From contig JAAEAF010003120.1 in NCBI GenBank assembly GCA_011037195.1, positions 1 to 64,000 of the forward strand: a DNA stretch of 64,000 nt, in the 5' to 3' direction. A program made the translations under genes and the position numbers. Numbering within the stretch: the stretch's first letter is position 1; each line of letters opens with the position of its first letter. Positions 46,400 through 58,112 of this stretch are shown piece after piece. Below the pieces are notes generated by a model. That model did no database searches. It was not told where the DNA came from and worked only from the letters and a program-made list of their open reading frames with translations. Source of the DNA: Triatoma infestans (taxonomy: Eukaryota > Arthropoda > Insecta > Hemiptera > Reduviidae).

Positions 46400-46600
46400 T
46401 TTTTTTTGCGCCCAGAGCCTTCTCAGTGCACTGCCGGCCTCCGGACAGTGTTCTCCCGTTACAGACAACACTGTCCATACCGGATAGTGAGTTGTAGGGG
46501 CTCCTAGGAAGAGAAAATCTAAGGGTAGCACGGCTGGATTGGAACCCGTGATCACCGCGTTACTAGTCCAGCGCGCTACCACTGAGCTAATCCCTTCCCT
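46400..46600 (-). mobile_element. tRNA-headed SINE (copy S5)
   Basis: Minus-strand copy very similar to S1. The head at the right contains GCGCGCTACCACTGAGCTAA on plus, i.e. an intact box A on minus, and the same GACTAGTAACGCGG loop. The tail is truncated at GCGCCCAGAGCC and followed by a T-run (poly(A) on minus). Box B is slightly mutated (GGTTCCAATCC). Confidence 0.87.
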
Positions 46601-47326
46601 GTGTAAAATTTGATCCGGAACAAAAAAAGGCTGCCGAACCCTGCACTAAAAGAGTGAGTAGAAAATTTTGGTCAAAATTCGTCAGTGGGAAGTGCAACTT
46701 GGCGATTTTTTTTTTTTCAAAAACGTAGTTTTCTTAAAAACAACTTAAACTATTTTAGACTTAAACTGTAACGTGTTCCTTTCCTCTAAAAGTAACTTTA
46801 TTATTACGCTTAGTCAACATGAATGGTTGAATCAACCAGTGTGGTTTGTGATATAAACATATTGTTGAAGTCATCTTTTCTACACGAATTAATTGTAAAC
46901 CTTATTTTGACGATGGATGAAAATTCGAAATTCTTTAGAACCAAAACAGTGAAGCACATGCTACGAACGGTAAAGTCATAGATGTTGCGGACCACAATTT
47001 CATAAATTTAATACAATGAAGATGAAAATTTTAAAAATAAGCTGTTTCCTTGTTTTTAAATAATTATAATTATGATGAAACTGATTGTCTGGAGTTGCTT
47101 CTCTGCTATTTCGCAGATTGAGCGCATCATCATTATCCTCTGTTGTTCCCTTTTTAGGACTGTATTATTCTAATATCGACGTCATTTCAAGAATATGCAT
47201 GGAATGGAATTATTGTGTTTTAGTTGATGTTGATTTTCATAAGTCGATTGTATTATTCAAAAAAACATTTAAACTGTTAAAGATAATCTGTTTATTTTCT
47301 ATGATTGTTTCTGTTGTGTATACTTT
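46601..47326. other. Intergenic with foldback remnant
   Basis: TTTTGACGATGGATGAAAAT near 46,906 and GCTACGAACGG near 46,960 are a decayed family C arm. The open frame at 47,085-47,543 has no recognisable domain and runs into the SINE at 47,327. Confidence 0.45.
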
Positions 47327-47568
47327 TCTTTTTTTTAATTTAAGGCGCGTCAACATCTATCGTCATTGGCGCCCGGTTCTTTCTCAGTGCACTGTCGGCC
47401 TCCAAACAGTGTTCACTGTTCATTACAGACAACACTGTCCATCAGTGGACAATAAGCTGTTGAAGCTCCTAGGAAGAAAAAATCTAACAGCAGCGCAGCT
47501 GGACACGAAACTGGGCTCTCCGCGTGAGAGTCCAATACGCTAACCACTTAGCTATTCCATTTCCTTAC
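47327..47568 (-). mobile_element. tRNA-headed SINE (copy S6), second head type
   Basis: Same tail as S1 (AATTTAAGGCGCGTCAACAT and GCTCCTAGGAAG on plus) but its head on minus reads TAGCTAAGTGGTTAGCGTAT and GGACTCTCACGCGGAGAG, matching S7 rather than S1. Box B is damaged. Confidence 0.83.
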
Positions 47569-48392
47569 ATATACTTTATTGTTATCATTGTTGTTCTGAC
47601 TTCACCATATTAGTGCATGCTGATTAATATATTGTTAATAAATAAATATAATTCTTTTTAATGCCAAATTTTTAAAAAATTGTTACCTATAATATTAATT
47701 ATCATTATTTCATTTAGCTTTCAGAAAATTGTAACGTTAAGATTACTTCTGAATAATTATTTCATTAGCGTTGGGTTCGATTAAGGAGCTGCCAATATAA
47801 TCTTATGGTATGTCTCGTCACTTCTGTATTCTGTATTTTTCTGTTTAGTACATATTCCGTACATTACAATAAGGATAATTTAATTTAATTAATATTTGTA
47901 TTTTGAAAAAACATTCATAGAGAATTTACAGAATTGTATTAAGAGAAAATTGGAGTAGTTTTTTTTTTTTTATAAAATAAATGTTCTATGCCCTAGTTAA
48001 AAAAGAAATTCTAAAAAGGTGTAAATATTAGGGAAAACTAATCCCGGTAGGAAAGTGTAGAATTTCATAAGAAAAGATGAACTGGAGGATTTTTGCCCTC
48101 GTTTTTTAAGTAGGCACTTTAGCATTGCCCATTTCCAACAGTTAGGTATGAATAATCTTCTCAAATACAAGCTAAAGAAGATGGCAACATTTTCGAGTTT
48201 TAGGAAAATTGGTTAAGGATTAGGAGTAACAAAACCAGTCTTACAAATTCTGAAAATAGTTTTTATGTCATGTTGGCCGCTATCAATGAATAAGTAATGA
48301 ATAAGTGGCGATTCTAAAAGATGCAGAGCAAAAAACTGATTTTTTTATTGAAACTTATTTAAATAGATAAAATAATAATAAATTAAAAAAAA
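47569..48392. other. AT-rich spacer, no gene seen
   Basis: AT-rich sequence with T-runs. No gene or identified repeat. Confidence 0.55.
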
Positions 48393-49316
48393 TCTGGTGT
48401 GAAACACTCACACAATTTTCTCTTACTCCAGTACAGAAAATTATAATTGACATAATGAAATTCGTCAAAAACTGAAAAAACTGTCCAATAAAAGCGCACT
48501 TGCGGTTTACTAATTTTTTTGAAATTCGGAATTTTGGCCATCTATTTATTTCTAATTAATTTTATTTGGATGATAGAGAATTGTATAATCAACTATGATA
48601 GCAGCACATTAGAGAAAAACATAATCCCACCCCCTCCTTCAAAAGTGCCCTTAAATGAGCTTTCCCAGAGAAATGTAGTTAATAAAAAATGTAGATCTTT
48701 GTATGTTTAGTTTATATATGAAGTTTCAAGAAAATCGTCGGGGTTATTTTTTGAGAAAATCGCGAAAAAGTGATAAAATCATTTAGTAAAGTGGTAATGT
48801 AAACGCACTTCCGGTTATCCGATTTTTTTTTAAATTAGAAATGTCAACAACATATTCTATTCTAATTAACATTATTTAGATGATAGAATTGTTTAATAAT
48901 CTGAAATAGCACTTTAGATGGAAATCTAACCCCACCACACCCCAATAACTGCCCTTAAATGAATTTTCCCAGAGAAACATTTCAAATAAAAGTTGTAGCT
49001 CTTTGTATGTGTATTTGATATACCAAGTTTCAAGAAAATCTTTGAAACCATTTTTGAGAAAATCGCAAAAATGTAAAAAAAAACAACAAGTAAAGTGATA
49101 CTTTCGGTTGAGGAATTTTGTTTTGTTCCGTTGAGGTACTCTACGGTTTTTCGTTTTCGAGCTATGCTCTGTTCACATTCACACACCCACAGACCATTTG
49201 CTAAAAATCATTTTGTTGGACTCAAGGGATCTCAAAACGGATATTTCCGGTGAAAACTGGATATCGAAAATTTGACACGATTACAATACTTCCTCTTACT
49301 AGGAGAAAGAGAAACA
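48393..49316 (+). mobile_element. Full family A element (copy A19)
   Basis: Complete forward copy, 0.92 kb. Starts TCTGGTGTGAAACACTCACA, with modules near 48,495, 48,804 and 49,098, a very short CA tract, and the end CTTACTAGGAGAAAGAGAAA. A short stretch in the third module is deleted, which explains the smaller size. Confidence 0.87.
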
Positions 49317-49361
49317 GTAATAGATGTCTGATTGACAGGTGCATTTGCTATTAAATTATTC

Positions 49362-50135
49362 ACACCAGATTTATTTAAACTTTACCAGATTACAACATTT
49401 TTTTTTAAAGAAAAAGTGGTATGTGTGTAACGCACGCGGGCGCATGTGTGTGAACAAAAAATATTTCAAAAACCAAAAATCGTAAGGAAGCTTAAACGTG
49501 AAATTCCGTCTAGATACTACCAATGCATCTGACACGAAGTTCTCCGGCAAAATCCATCCACAAGAATCCATCAAGTACCGTTGAGTGAATAGATTTTTAG
49601 TTTTTCGCAATTTCCACAAAAAAGGCTCCAACGATTTTCTTTAAAGCTTGAGTAAACGTAAGCCGTCTATATATATATAAATATCTATTAGTAAGTTAAG
49701 CTTTCCTGTAAAGTACCATTTCAATATAATGTATGGTTCTGCCACTTATATCATAATAATATACGTAAATCAGAAGCATTGCTAGAATATTCCATATTTT
49801 AACCAGAAGTGCGATTATAGCTTTTAAGTTTTTTTTTTTAGAATTATCTTAAAAATGACCATAATGATTTCCTTTAAACTTGGAATGCTAACTTTCACAG
49901 ACATTAACGTTATTTTTCTATAAATAAAAAAAAAAAATATTTGTGATAATTTTGTGGAATATTTAGAGTTAAATTTCAAATATATATAATCAATGCTATT
50001 GACGCGATCTTTACTTCGCTACCTGCTCGGGTTGGTAGATTGGTATTTGTCCCCCCTTCCACTATGTTAGGACAAATAAGTAACTGTATTAATGGGAGTA
50101 AGAAATGTCGGGCGAGTGTTTACACCAATTTTTAC
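49362..50135 (-). mobile_element. Degenerate family A copy (A20)
   Basis: A TTCACACCAGATTT end at 49,362-49,375 is followed by the A2-type subfamily block (GATACTACCAATGCATCTGA, CACGAAGTTCTCCGGC). It ends with GGGCGAGTGTTTACACCAAT at 50,111-50,130. Strongly diverged. Confidence 0.6.
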
Positions 50136-50302
50136 TTTTTATTTTTTTTTATATACCAAAGGAAATTTCAAATAATTCCATGAAAACTAAACTTTTGATA
50201 TGTAGAAATAAAATTTCTCAATTAAAAAAAATAATGTTTCTTTCTTCAAACATATACTAAGTATTTCATTGTAATATAATATTTTTTGTGATCGTTCCCT
50301 TA

Positions 50303-50612
50303 GTCCTGGAAAGCATCAGAGAGTTTGCTTCTTTTTATAGTCTCGACCGGTTTTGGACGTTTGACCCATCATCAGGATGTTTTTTTTGTCAAACAGTGTG
50401 TTTACATAAACTTGCACAAAGCAAATTTAGTTGATACATTTATTAAATCAAGTATATCAACTAAATTTTTGCTCGGTGCACATCTATGTTTATCACACTG
50501 TTTTGACAAAAAAAAAAAAAAAAAACATCCTGATGATGGCGCCGAACGCCCAAAACCGGTCCGATGACCACAAAAAAGAAGCTGGGCTATCCTGGAAAAT
50601 ATCTCTGATAAT
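50303..50612. mobile_element. Foldback element, family B (copy B4), best preserved
   Basis: The left arm (CTGGAAAGCATCAGAGAG, GACCGGTTTTGGACGTTTG, CCCATCATCAGGATG, AAACAGTGTGTTTAC, GCAAATTTAGTTGATACA) and the right arm (TATCAACTAAATTTTTGCTC, CACACTGTTTTGAC, CATCCTGATGATGG, CCAAAACCGGTCCGATGACC, GGAAAATATCTCTGAT) are inverted copies of ~140-155 bp around a ~15-bp centre. Could fold into one long hairpin. No coding potential. Confidence 0.85.
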
Positions 50613-51060
50613 ATAATATTTTGATTGTGTATTGTATAGTAATGAGAAGCGTCAGCTTAGAACACCATTATTACCCTTCAAAATTCTTTATTTTCTGAAA
50701 AATGGTTCAATAAAGATGTTAATTTATTTATTTATTATAAAGTTTTAATGAAACTTGTTGCAGTATTCCGAAAAAAAAGAAAATTACCAAAGTGGTAATT
50801 TCTCATTATAAGTATTGGCTGATATCATTTTTTTCTTTGAGTCTCTCATTTCATTTGTAGATATTAAAAGCCCAAAATTATTATTTTCTGTTTTTGTAAT
50901 AGTGAAACAAAACATATATAAGTCTGATGAGGAATTTTACGTATTGTACTCACAAGTAAGAAAAAGTAACATTTATTCCAATGCCTAATGAAGTATTCAT
51001 TTATGATGAATATAATTTAGCTTAATGGGAATTTTGCAACGTGTAGAACAGAAAGCTATA
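50613..51060. other. AT-rich spacer, no gene seen
   Basis: AT-rich sequence. No gene or recognised repeat. Confidence 0.55.
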
Positions 51061-51840
51061 TTTACTATGGCAGGAGGAGCAGGGAGAGATTAAAGACGTG
51101 AGGATATTCTCTGATAGTCAGGCCGCACTGAGGGCTTTGAGCAAGCCGTGTTAAGGTTTGAAATTGGTGGGAGAATGTAGGAGAAGGCTTAATGCCTTAG
51201 CTCGGAAGGGTAAAGTGCAGCTCTACTGGTTACCCGGACATGCGGGAATATTTGGCAAGGAGAGGGTGGATCGGATGGCTAGGGAGGGATTCTCTTTATC
51301 TTTCTGTGGTCCCGAGCCAGCCCTCGGGATATCACTAAGAGGTATTGTGATAGTCAAATCAGGCTTTGGGAGACGAGGGTTTTGAAGAAATGCTGGGAGG
51401 ACACGCAGGGGTGCCTCCAGGCTAAAAGATTCATCAAAGGAATCAAGCAGGGGGTTTTAGATTACCTCCTGTCCCTTAGTAGGATAGGACTGAGGACCTT
51501 AATAGGTGTAGTGACTAGATACACATGTGAAGCTAATCATTTGCATAATATAAGAAGGACGCCCAGTCCCATATGTCAGAACTGTGATGATGGAGTTAGG
51601 TAAACAGTGTATCACTACTTATGTCAGTGTCCCCGCTTCGCTGGTACTAGGTTTCTTGTATTTGGGAGGGCACCACTCTCGCGGGATTTCCTGGGTGAGT
51701 TGGTGTTGAAGGATGTCTTGGGATATTGCAGACTGGCCGGTAGGCTATCGAGGTAGATTAATTAGGTAGATGAAATGGGGGGAAAAAAGCCATGTAGGCT
51801 TAGGTCCCAAGGCAGTAGACACCCAGTTTTCAATAATACT
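51061..51840 (+). pseudogene. I-like LINE fragment with RNase H
   Basis: Plus-strand relic. IFSDSQAALRALS (RNase H with a catalytic Asp), a stop, then GECRRRLNALARKGKVQLYW and LPGHAGIFGKERVDRMARE (active-site region), then after a frame change KRFIKGIKQGVLDYLLSLSR, LIGVVTRYTCEANHL and a zinc knuckle PICQNCDDGVR*TVYHYLCQC. The 5' end is truncated and at least two frame breaks and two stops are present. The 3' tip is CAATAAT. Confidence 0.78.
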
Positions 51841-52279
51841 AGGAATTTCTTTTTATGTTCTTTGGGAATTAGTCCTTACTTGAAGAGAGAGAGTGATTAT
51901 TTAATTACGGATGTTGCAGGGAAATGGCCTCGTTAACTTTAAGAAAAACTGATTCTAAAATTGAATTAGATAAATTAGGTATATTCGAATGGAGAATTAT
52001 ATTATTAGTTGAATATTTTTTTTTTTTTATTTAATTGAAAAAAATATTGAATTTTTGATTTTTTTTTTCTATATGCAGAAATTACGAAAAAAATCAAAAC
52101 TGCAGGTAAAGAAAGAAAACAATTTTTGATGTTTAAATGATTATCTAAAAAAAAAAATTGGGGAAGTATTAGTGTCTATGTGGGAGTTTGAGTACATTTA
52201 ACTTGTGTTTGTGTGTGTCTCTGTATATGTGTGTGTGGGGTTGGTGAACGTTGTAAGCTAGCTGGATTGATGTGTGTGT

Positions 52280-52500
52280 AGTATATATATATGTGGGAGA
52301 GCAGCCTAGTGGCAAATCGGTCGCATGTCTTGTCCTGCTAATTGAATTAAATTTGTCTGGACACGCGAAAGTTGTGGCGGGATCATGTAGATGAAAGGGC
52401 GGAACATAGCGTGAGATGGACCTTTCAATTTTGTGCGGCGCTCCCTCATCACCGGCCGGGCTCATTATGACACGCTAGACCATTCTACTACTACTTAACT
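52280..52500. other. Unassigned GC-richer island
   Basis: AGCAGCCTAGTGGCAAATCG resembles a pol III box A, but no box B follows and the tail is unlike the seven SINEs. The minus frame at 52,169-52,465 has no domain. Possibly an unrelated SINE remnant. Confidence 0.3.
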
Positions 52501-52930
52501 AATACTACTACTACCCTGTTGCTCTCGATACATTGGTTATGTCCTAGTAATTTCTTGTCTTCTTATGCAGTTAGTAAAATTTTGTAGATTATTAGATTTG
52601 TTTTAAAAATACCATTTTTTTTTTTTTTTTCTTTTTTAAATAACTAAGAAAATCTGGTGTGAAAAAATCACACGATTTTCTCTTACAACTGTTAATAAAA
52701 TAATATAAAAAAGTGACAGTTTTCAAATAAAATTGATAGGATTATATATCTGTAGTAAGCATTCCAAGTTTAAAGGAATATTCGTTATAATTCATTTTCG
52801 AGAAAATTCAAGCTGAAAAACACAAAAACCTAAAAACAGTAAAGACACACTTCCGGTTAACCTATTTTTCTTCAAATTTGAAATTCTAACAATAATTCTG
52901 ATGTATAATACTATTATAGAGATGATTTGT

Positions 52931-54152
52931 TTTTTTTTTTTTTGAAGGAGGGCAAATGCACCACGACCCTTTTCGATCTACAGTGCAGTCTCGAAATTTC
53001 CAAATTTATTGAATGGTACGAACACCAAGAAGAGTGCGATAGTACATCAAATTTGCAGCCAAGAAAGTGAGGAATTCTAAAAAACAGTCAACAATGATGA
53101 GTTTCTTCAAACCCTCACAAGAATAAAATCAAAGATTAGAAAAAACGCAACAAATCAAAAAAAAAAAAAAAAAGCAAAAAAAGAAAAAATTAAATTAAAA
53201 AATACAAAAAAAAACTTTTTAATGCTGGCTCGGTATCCGTGACGGTCACAACCCTGTATAAAAAGCAGAGTGGAATGTTTTTAAAAAACTAATAAAATAT
53301 AAATTCTCCAACCTTGTTTTCTATTAACCGTCTATTCTCTTATGCGACAACCGTCTGGTCCCGAACGTGACGGATAATCGAGACTGCACTGTATTGCGCA
53401 GGCTATTGCCCACAGCACCCGAACAGATGTCCTTCTCTGAACATCCGTTCTACAAAACCTCCATCAGGTTGAGATCCCAGAGGAATCCCAATAGCCTGAC
53501 GGGCTCTAGAGAGGGTATATCTCCCAACTTCACCTGGTAGCTACCCAGATTTTTGAATCTTCTCTGAGTGGCAGCCTAGCAGTCTGTTAGGAGATGTAGT
53601 GGGAGTTTCCTCCAGCTCCCCACAGAATCTGCATGAGCTGTCACTTTACAAACCCAGCTTCACCAGGTGTCCTCTAAGCCTCTAAATGCCCCGTGAGGAA
53701 ACCCATAAGAACGCGGAGCTTTTTCTTGCGCAATCCGATGCAGGCCTCCGATCTTCGTTGTTATATAATTTCCCAAGCAGATCTTAGCCTGCCTGCCGCA
53801 AACTGGGGAGGGAGTACCAAAGTTGAGATCTCTTCGCCTCCTTTTCCTCCTTCTTAAGTTCCTCCAACAGAAACTCGTCGCTGACCCCACAAAAAAATTC
53901 CGGCCCTAGTAGCGGGGTCCTAGCGCTTAACTTGGCCAGGGCGTCGGTCATCTCATTCCCTTCAATGCCAACATGTCCCGGCATCCACCACAGGGTAACT
54001 TTGTTCCTCCTGCCTAGGTTATTGAGTTTATCTAGGCATTCCCAGACCATTTTAGAGCTGATAACCGATGCACTCAATGCTTCTAATGGCTGCTTGACTA
54101 TCGGAAAAGATTACAACCTCCTGATTCCTATATCCACTATCGAGTTTAAGTT
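52931..54152 (-). pseudogene. I-like LINE fragment, with nested Tigger relic
   Basis: Minus-strand LINE inserted in A21. From its 5' side: VVIFSDSQAAIRS (RNase H catalytic Asp), frameshift, ISSKMVWECLDKLNNLGR, KVTLWWMPGHVGIEGNEMTD, ALAKLSARTPLLGPEF; then after frame breaks LMGFLTGHLEA, HLVKLGL-like sequence and a knuckle region. The T-run at 52,930-52,943 is the tail. Flanking TATAGAGATGAT and TATAGATGAT (about 52,916-52,927 and 54,147-54,156) look like an imperfect target duplication. A Tigger-type element lies in its 3' part. Confidence 0.75.
52981..53391 (+). mobile_element. Tigger/pogo-type transposon relic
   Basis: Terminal inverted repeats CAGTGCAGTCTCG at 52,981 and CGAGACTGCACTG ending at 53,391, flanked on both sides by TA (52,979-52,980; 53,392-53,393), as expected for Tc1/mariner/pogo target duplications. 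Inside, the plus strand reads SKFIEWYEHQEECDSTSNL and KKQSTMMSFF, matching the C-terminal end of Tigger transposases. The remainder is deleted, leaving a 0.41-kb non-autonomous derivative. Confidence 0.82.
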
Positions 54153-54721
54153 GTATAGATGATAGAACCAAGTATTATTATATTGAAGCGTTACTTTATA
54201 GGGAAGTTATAATATTACTTTGCCCCCAGAACCCCCTCCCGCCGCCAATAAAATCAATTTTCCCTGAAAAATGTTTCAAATCAAAGTGATTAGTATTTAT
54301 ATTTATACATAGAATACGAAATTTATAGAAAATCATAAAAAATCTGAAAAAGCTATTACGTCTAGTGGAACATATACGGTTGATAGATTTTGCCCGAAAG
54401 CTTCGTGACAGTTATCTAGATGGCATATTAAGTTTGAGCTTCCTGTGTCTTTTCATTTTTTTGTTCACACACACACACACACACATGCAGATCACTTGCT
54501 AAAAACATTTTTTTCATTATTGGGGGGGGGGGATCAGAGAAACTTAATATATTTCTGGTAAAAACTCAATTTCTAAAATTTGACGACATTATCGGAATTT
54601 TGTTCTCTTCTAGGAGTAAGAGAGAGTAAAAAAAAAAAAAAGAAGAAAAAAACCTTCGATTATGACTTACGCAAATGATTTTCTCTTACAGTAATAATTA
54701 AAATCTCTTACAATTATTTCT

Positions 54722-54990
54722 GCTGCAGTTGTGGTTCTGCAGAACTGGATAACATCAGATATATTTTCCGCGATAGCCTGTTTTGTTTTTTTTGTTGGTC
54801 ATCGACCGTTTTCCAGCGTTCGGCCATCATCAGTAAGTTGATATACATAATTTGATCTGTGGAAGTCTATGTTATCACACTGTTTTGACCAAAAAAAAAT
54901 AAATAAATCCTGATAATGGGCGTACACCCTAAACCGATTGATAACCACAAAATATTAAGCAGGCAATCACGAAAAATATTTCCAATAATT
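54722..54990. mobile_element. Foldback element, family B (copy B5)
   Basis: CAGAACTGGATAACATCAGA, TTTTCCGCGATAGCCTG and GGTCATCGACCGTTTTCCAG form the left arm. CTATGTTATCACACTGTTTT, ATCCTGATAATGGGCGTAC and CACGAAAAATATTTCCAATA form the right arm. The left arm lacks the AACAGTGTGATAAC part, so the palindrome is partial. Confidence 0.72.
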
Positions 54991-55854
54991 TGCAATTTTT
55001 CTATAAACATGAATTTTTTCCTTAAATAAGGTAAATTCATTAAATAAGGATTTGCTTTATAAATTAAATATTCAATTTAAAATTAAATATAAATATTATT
55101 AATAGAAAATACTATAAAATTTTACGAATCATACATTGTTTTAAAAATATTATTTGCTAAGAAGTAGTGGAATATTTGAATCAACAGATTATTAACAAAA
55201 GATAAGTTTAACAAACAAATAGAAATTAAAAATTATTATGAACAATGAAGAAGAGTTATCCCAGACATTTACCAAAATACTTAAATTACACAACAAAAAT
55301 AGTTCAATACGTATTTTCGAATGACTCATAACCTTAACAAAGAAAACCACAGGTATCCGAGATATTAAGTGGACAATACTAAAATGGGGCCACTAAACGG
55401 TTTTCTATACATTGTTTAATTTGATTTATTACATGACCATCTCACTAATATCACTGTTATTTTTTTATTCTTTCAAGTAAAATTACTTACAAAATTTGGG
55501 TCGTAGGTATTGTTTTGAGATTTTTGCCATAAGTATACGGTTGGCTAGAAATATTACAGCTTAGTACATACAATAATTACTTATAAAAAAGATCATAAAT
55601 AACGTAAGAGGCTACAATATATCCAAATACCCTTCTAATCTTAATTAGAACAAAGTGGTCAATAATAAATTACTTAACATAATGTAGAAAATCTTTACTG
55701 TCTGGCAATACACTTAGTTATAAACTGAGACATTTTTTTTTCCAAATTTAATTTTAATTAAACGCTTTAATAGTCTACAAAATTCTTCGGGGCAAGCAAT
55801 GACCCTTCAGCCCACCGGGAACCTTTTTAATTTCTCGGAAAAGTAGATTCAAAC
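54991..55854. other. AT-rich spacer, no gene seen
   Basis: AT-rich sequence. No gene or identified repeat. Confidence 0.55.
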
Positions 55855-56680
55855 ATAGGTCTCAGAATGTAGTTAGTATTCCAAGTTTAATGAAACACGA
55901 TAGTGTCTTTATGGAGAAAATTGCAGAAAACCGGTGGAGGGGGGAGAAAAACTGTTCATAAAGATATAAATTGATATTCCTTTCTATTCGGAATTTTGGC
56001 ATAATACATTTAATTGTAATTAAATGTATGATTATAATATTATATGGAAATGACAGTTTAGAGAAAGGTCTAAATTCACCCATCCATAAATGAATTGTCC
56101 TGCATAAATGTATCAAATAAAAGTTGTTGCTCTTCATATGTGTAGTTATTATTATTATTCGAGGAAGGGGAGGGCAAAACCCTACGCTACCCAAAGCCTC
56201 CTGGGCCCATTTAGCTATCCCTAAAGAATAACAACTACTGGGTCTCGAACAAAAGTCCAGGCCCAGGTTATACCCATCTAAGTTTCATGACAGACCGAAC
56301 AAATTGGTTCAAAACCTTAAAAGGACATAGCTTAAGATCCTCTACCAATATCCTATCCCAGCCAAAGGTCCTAAACCTAATCTCCTCACAGTCCAAACAA
56401 TCCGTCATTAGATGCATGGGTGTTTCCTCCTCCGTCTCAAAAAACTCTAAAAAAGGGGTCAGGCATGAGTCCCATTGTATAGAGATATCTTCTTAAGCCA
56501 CAATGCCCAATGAGGAAGCCAACCAGATGCCTGAGAGAGGTACGTGAAAGACTCGAATCCCCCGCTACTCAAAGCTCCGTCCGGACCCCCAACGAGCATC
56601 TTAGGCTGCCGACAATCCACTGCAGTCATCCATATGTGTAGTTAATATACTATGTTTAATAAGTTATGTACGTACTAATA
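55855..56680 (+). mobile_element. Family A internal piece (A22) split by a LINE
   Basis: A module in forward order (GAATTTTGGCATAATACATT, ACAGTTTAGAGAAAGGTCTA, CAAATAAAAGTTGTTGCTCT) is interrupted at 56,148 and continues after 56,644 (ATATACTATGTTTAATAAG). Ends are missing. Confidence 0.65.
56149..56630 (-). pseudogene. I-like LINE 3' end with perfect target duplication
   Basis: 5'-truncated LINE with CATATGTGTAGTTA repeated perfectly on both sides (56,135-56,148 and 56,631-56,644). The adjoining TTATTATTATT is a (TAA)n tail on the minus strand, as in I-type LINEs. The minus strand reads HCGLRRYLYTMGLMPDPF, EEETPMHLMTDC, CEEIRFRTFGWDRIL, CPFKVLNQFVRSVMKLR. This is the LTGH/zinc-knuckle C-terminus, with the first knuckle cysteines lost. 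Being flanked by an intact duplication, it is among the younger insertions here. Confidence 0.85.
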
Positions 56681-57059
56681 AACTCTTGTTAGTTACATTT
56701 TTAAATAATAAAACAATAATAATGCTTTTTAATTCTTCTAATTCATCATTTCTCAACTTTGTTCTTTTCTGCAAACGACCTTCTACTTCTAAAGCGATGA
56801 CTGTATTATTTCTTGGCAATGGAGATTAGTAGATAAATAATTTATTTGGAGAGTGGACCACCGGGGGTCTTTCAAGATAACTTCAAGACTCCTTATGGCC
56901 ACACTATTTATTGTTACAGAAACTCTCTCCTACAGAATAATAATTTTTTAATTAAATAAAATTCAAATCAATAAAAAAATCATAAATTAAACAACAGTAA
57001 TCATAATATATTTTGGCAAAAATGAACCAAGGTTAATATTCTCTAAATTTACTAGTTTT

Positions 57060-57111
<52 letters not shown>

Positions 57112-57280
57112 GATTGTACAGAACATACGTTTTACAAACTATCGTTCATTTGCCAAATTGAAATCTTAATCTTGTGGCACTATCCTTAATTAGAATATGT
57201 ACAGCTGGCAGTTTACCCTTTAATTTAATTAACTCCATAGTTAAAAACTATTAAATTATAGTTACATTCAAGGAATTTTT
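56681..57280. other. AT-rich spacer with 41-base T-run
   Basis: AT-rich sequence with an uninterrupted T-run at 57,064-57,104. No gene. Confidence 0.65.
57064..57104. repeat. Poly(T), 41 bases
   Basis: The longest homopolymer in the window. Could be a retrotransposon tail on the minus strand but the neighbouring sequence is not recognised. Confidence 0.95.
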
Positions 57281-57282
57281 TT

Positions 57283-57990
57283 TTTTACTTATTCGTAAAT
57301 GAAAGTATCGTAATCGTGTAAATTTTTTTAGAAATAAAACAATACATTTTTTGAGGAATTCCTATATATATATATATATATAAACAAATGTTTATAGGCG
57401 AATGATGTGCTTGAATGTGTCTGTTAATTCTGCGAAAGAATATATAATTTCAAAGACCAAAAATTTCCGGACGCTCAGATTTGACTTTGTGTTAAAATTT
57501 TGGTACATAACACTGACGCGCATCAGATCCGAAAGTTTCGATCAAATTTTAAAGAGCGTCGACTTTAATGAATAGATTTTTATTAAAAAAAACAAAAAAA
57601 AAAACGATTTCCAACGATTTTCGCATACTGTCCACACAAATAAATGGTTTATCCACCTTCATTTCAAATATTTGTCCAGCGTCAAAAATAATAGAATTTT
57701 TAAGGGATTCCAACGGAAAAAATCAACGTTAAGTCTTCCTTTAAAGTGCCACTTCAATATAATAATGTAAGGCTATCGCATCTCAAAAAAATTTAAGGCA
57801 GAATTTGTTAACAGATAGCAAACATTATATAGAACAGGTTTCTAAATATTTAGGAATTTTCTCAAAAGCAATTGTATCGATTTTCTTTATATATTTGGAA
57901 CACTAAATAGCACAGATATAATGTTATCAATTTTATTTATAATATTTTTTGGTTAAATTTATTTTTAAAGGTTCTGATGAATCTGTGAAA
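57283..57990 (-). mobile_element. Degenerate family A copy (A23)
   Basis: A reverse hairpin remnant and AAGTATCGTAATCGTGTAAA open it. Module traces (CGATTTCCAACGATTTTCGC; AAAGTGCCACTTCAATATAA) follow. Both ends are eroded. Confidence 0.5.
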
Positions 57991-58020
57991 TTAAATTTCA
58001 ATATTATTCGGATTTGAGGG

Positions 58021-58112
58021 AAGCTCCTACCTTATGGACTGTAATGTAATCCTGGTCTAATTGCCTAAGCTCCTATCTTATGGACTGTAATGTAATCCTG
58101 GTCTAACTGCCT
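58021..58112. repeat. 46-bp tandem duplication
   Basis: AAGCTCCTACCTTATGGACT with TGTAATCCTGGTCTAATTGC is repeated at 58,067 with two substitutions. Just two units. Confidence 0.95.

Larger units (their letters stand above)
52653..54628 (+). mobile_element. Degenerate family A copy (A21) split by a LINE
   Basis: The start AATCTGGTGTGAAAAAATCA at 52,651, CACACTTCCGGTTAACCTAT near 52,847, then interruption at 52,931. It resumes at ~54,153 with GATAGAACCAAG and continues to GTTCTCTTCTAGGAGTAAGA. CA microsatellite at 54,467-54,485. Belongs to the diverged A15-type subfamily. Confidence 0.75.

Noticed and set aside
47085..47543. 152-codon open frame
   Set aside because: Its second half is antisense to SINE S6 and the first half shows no recognisable domain.
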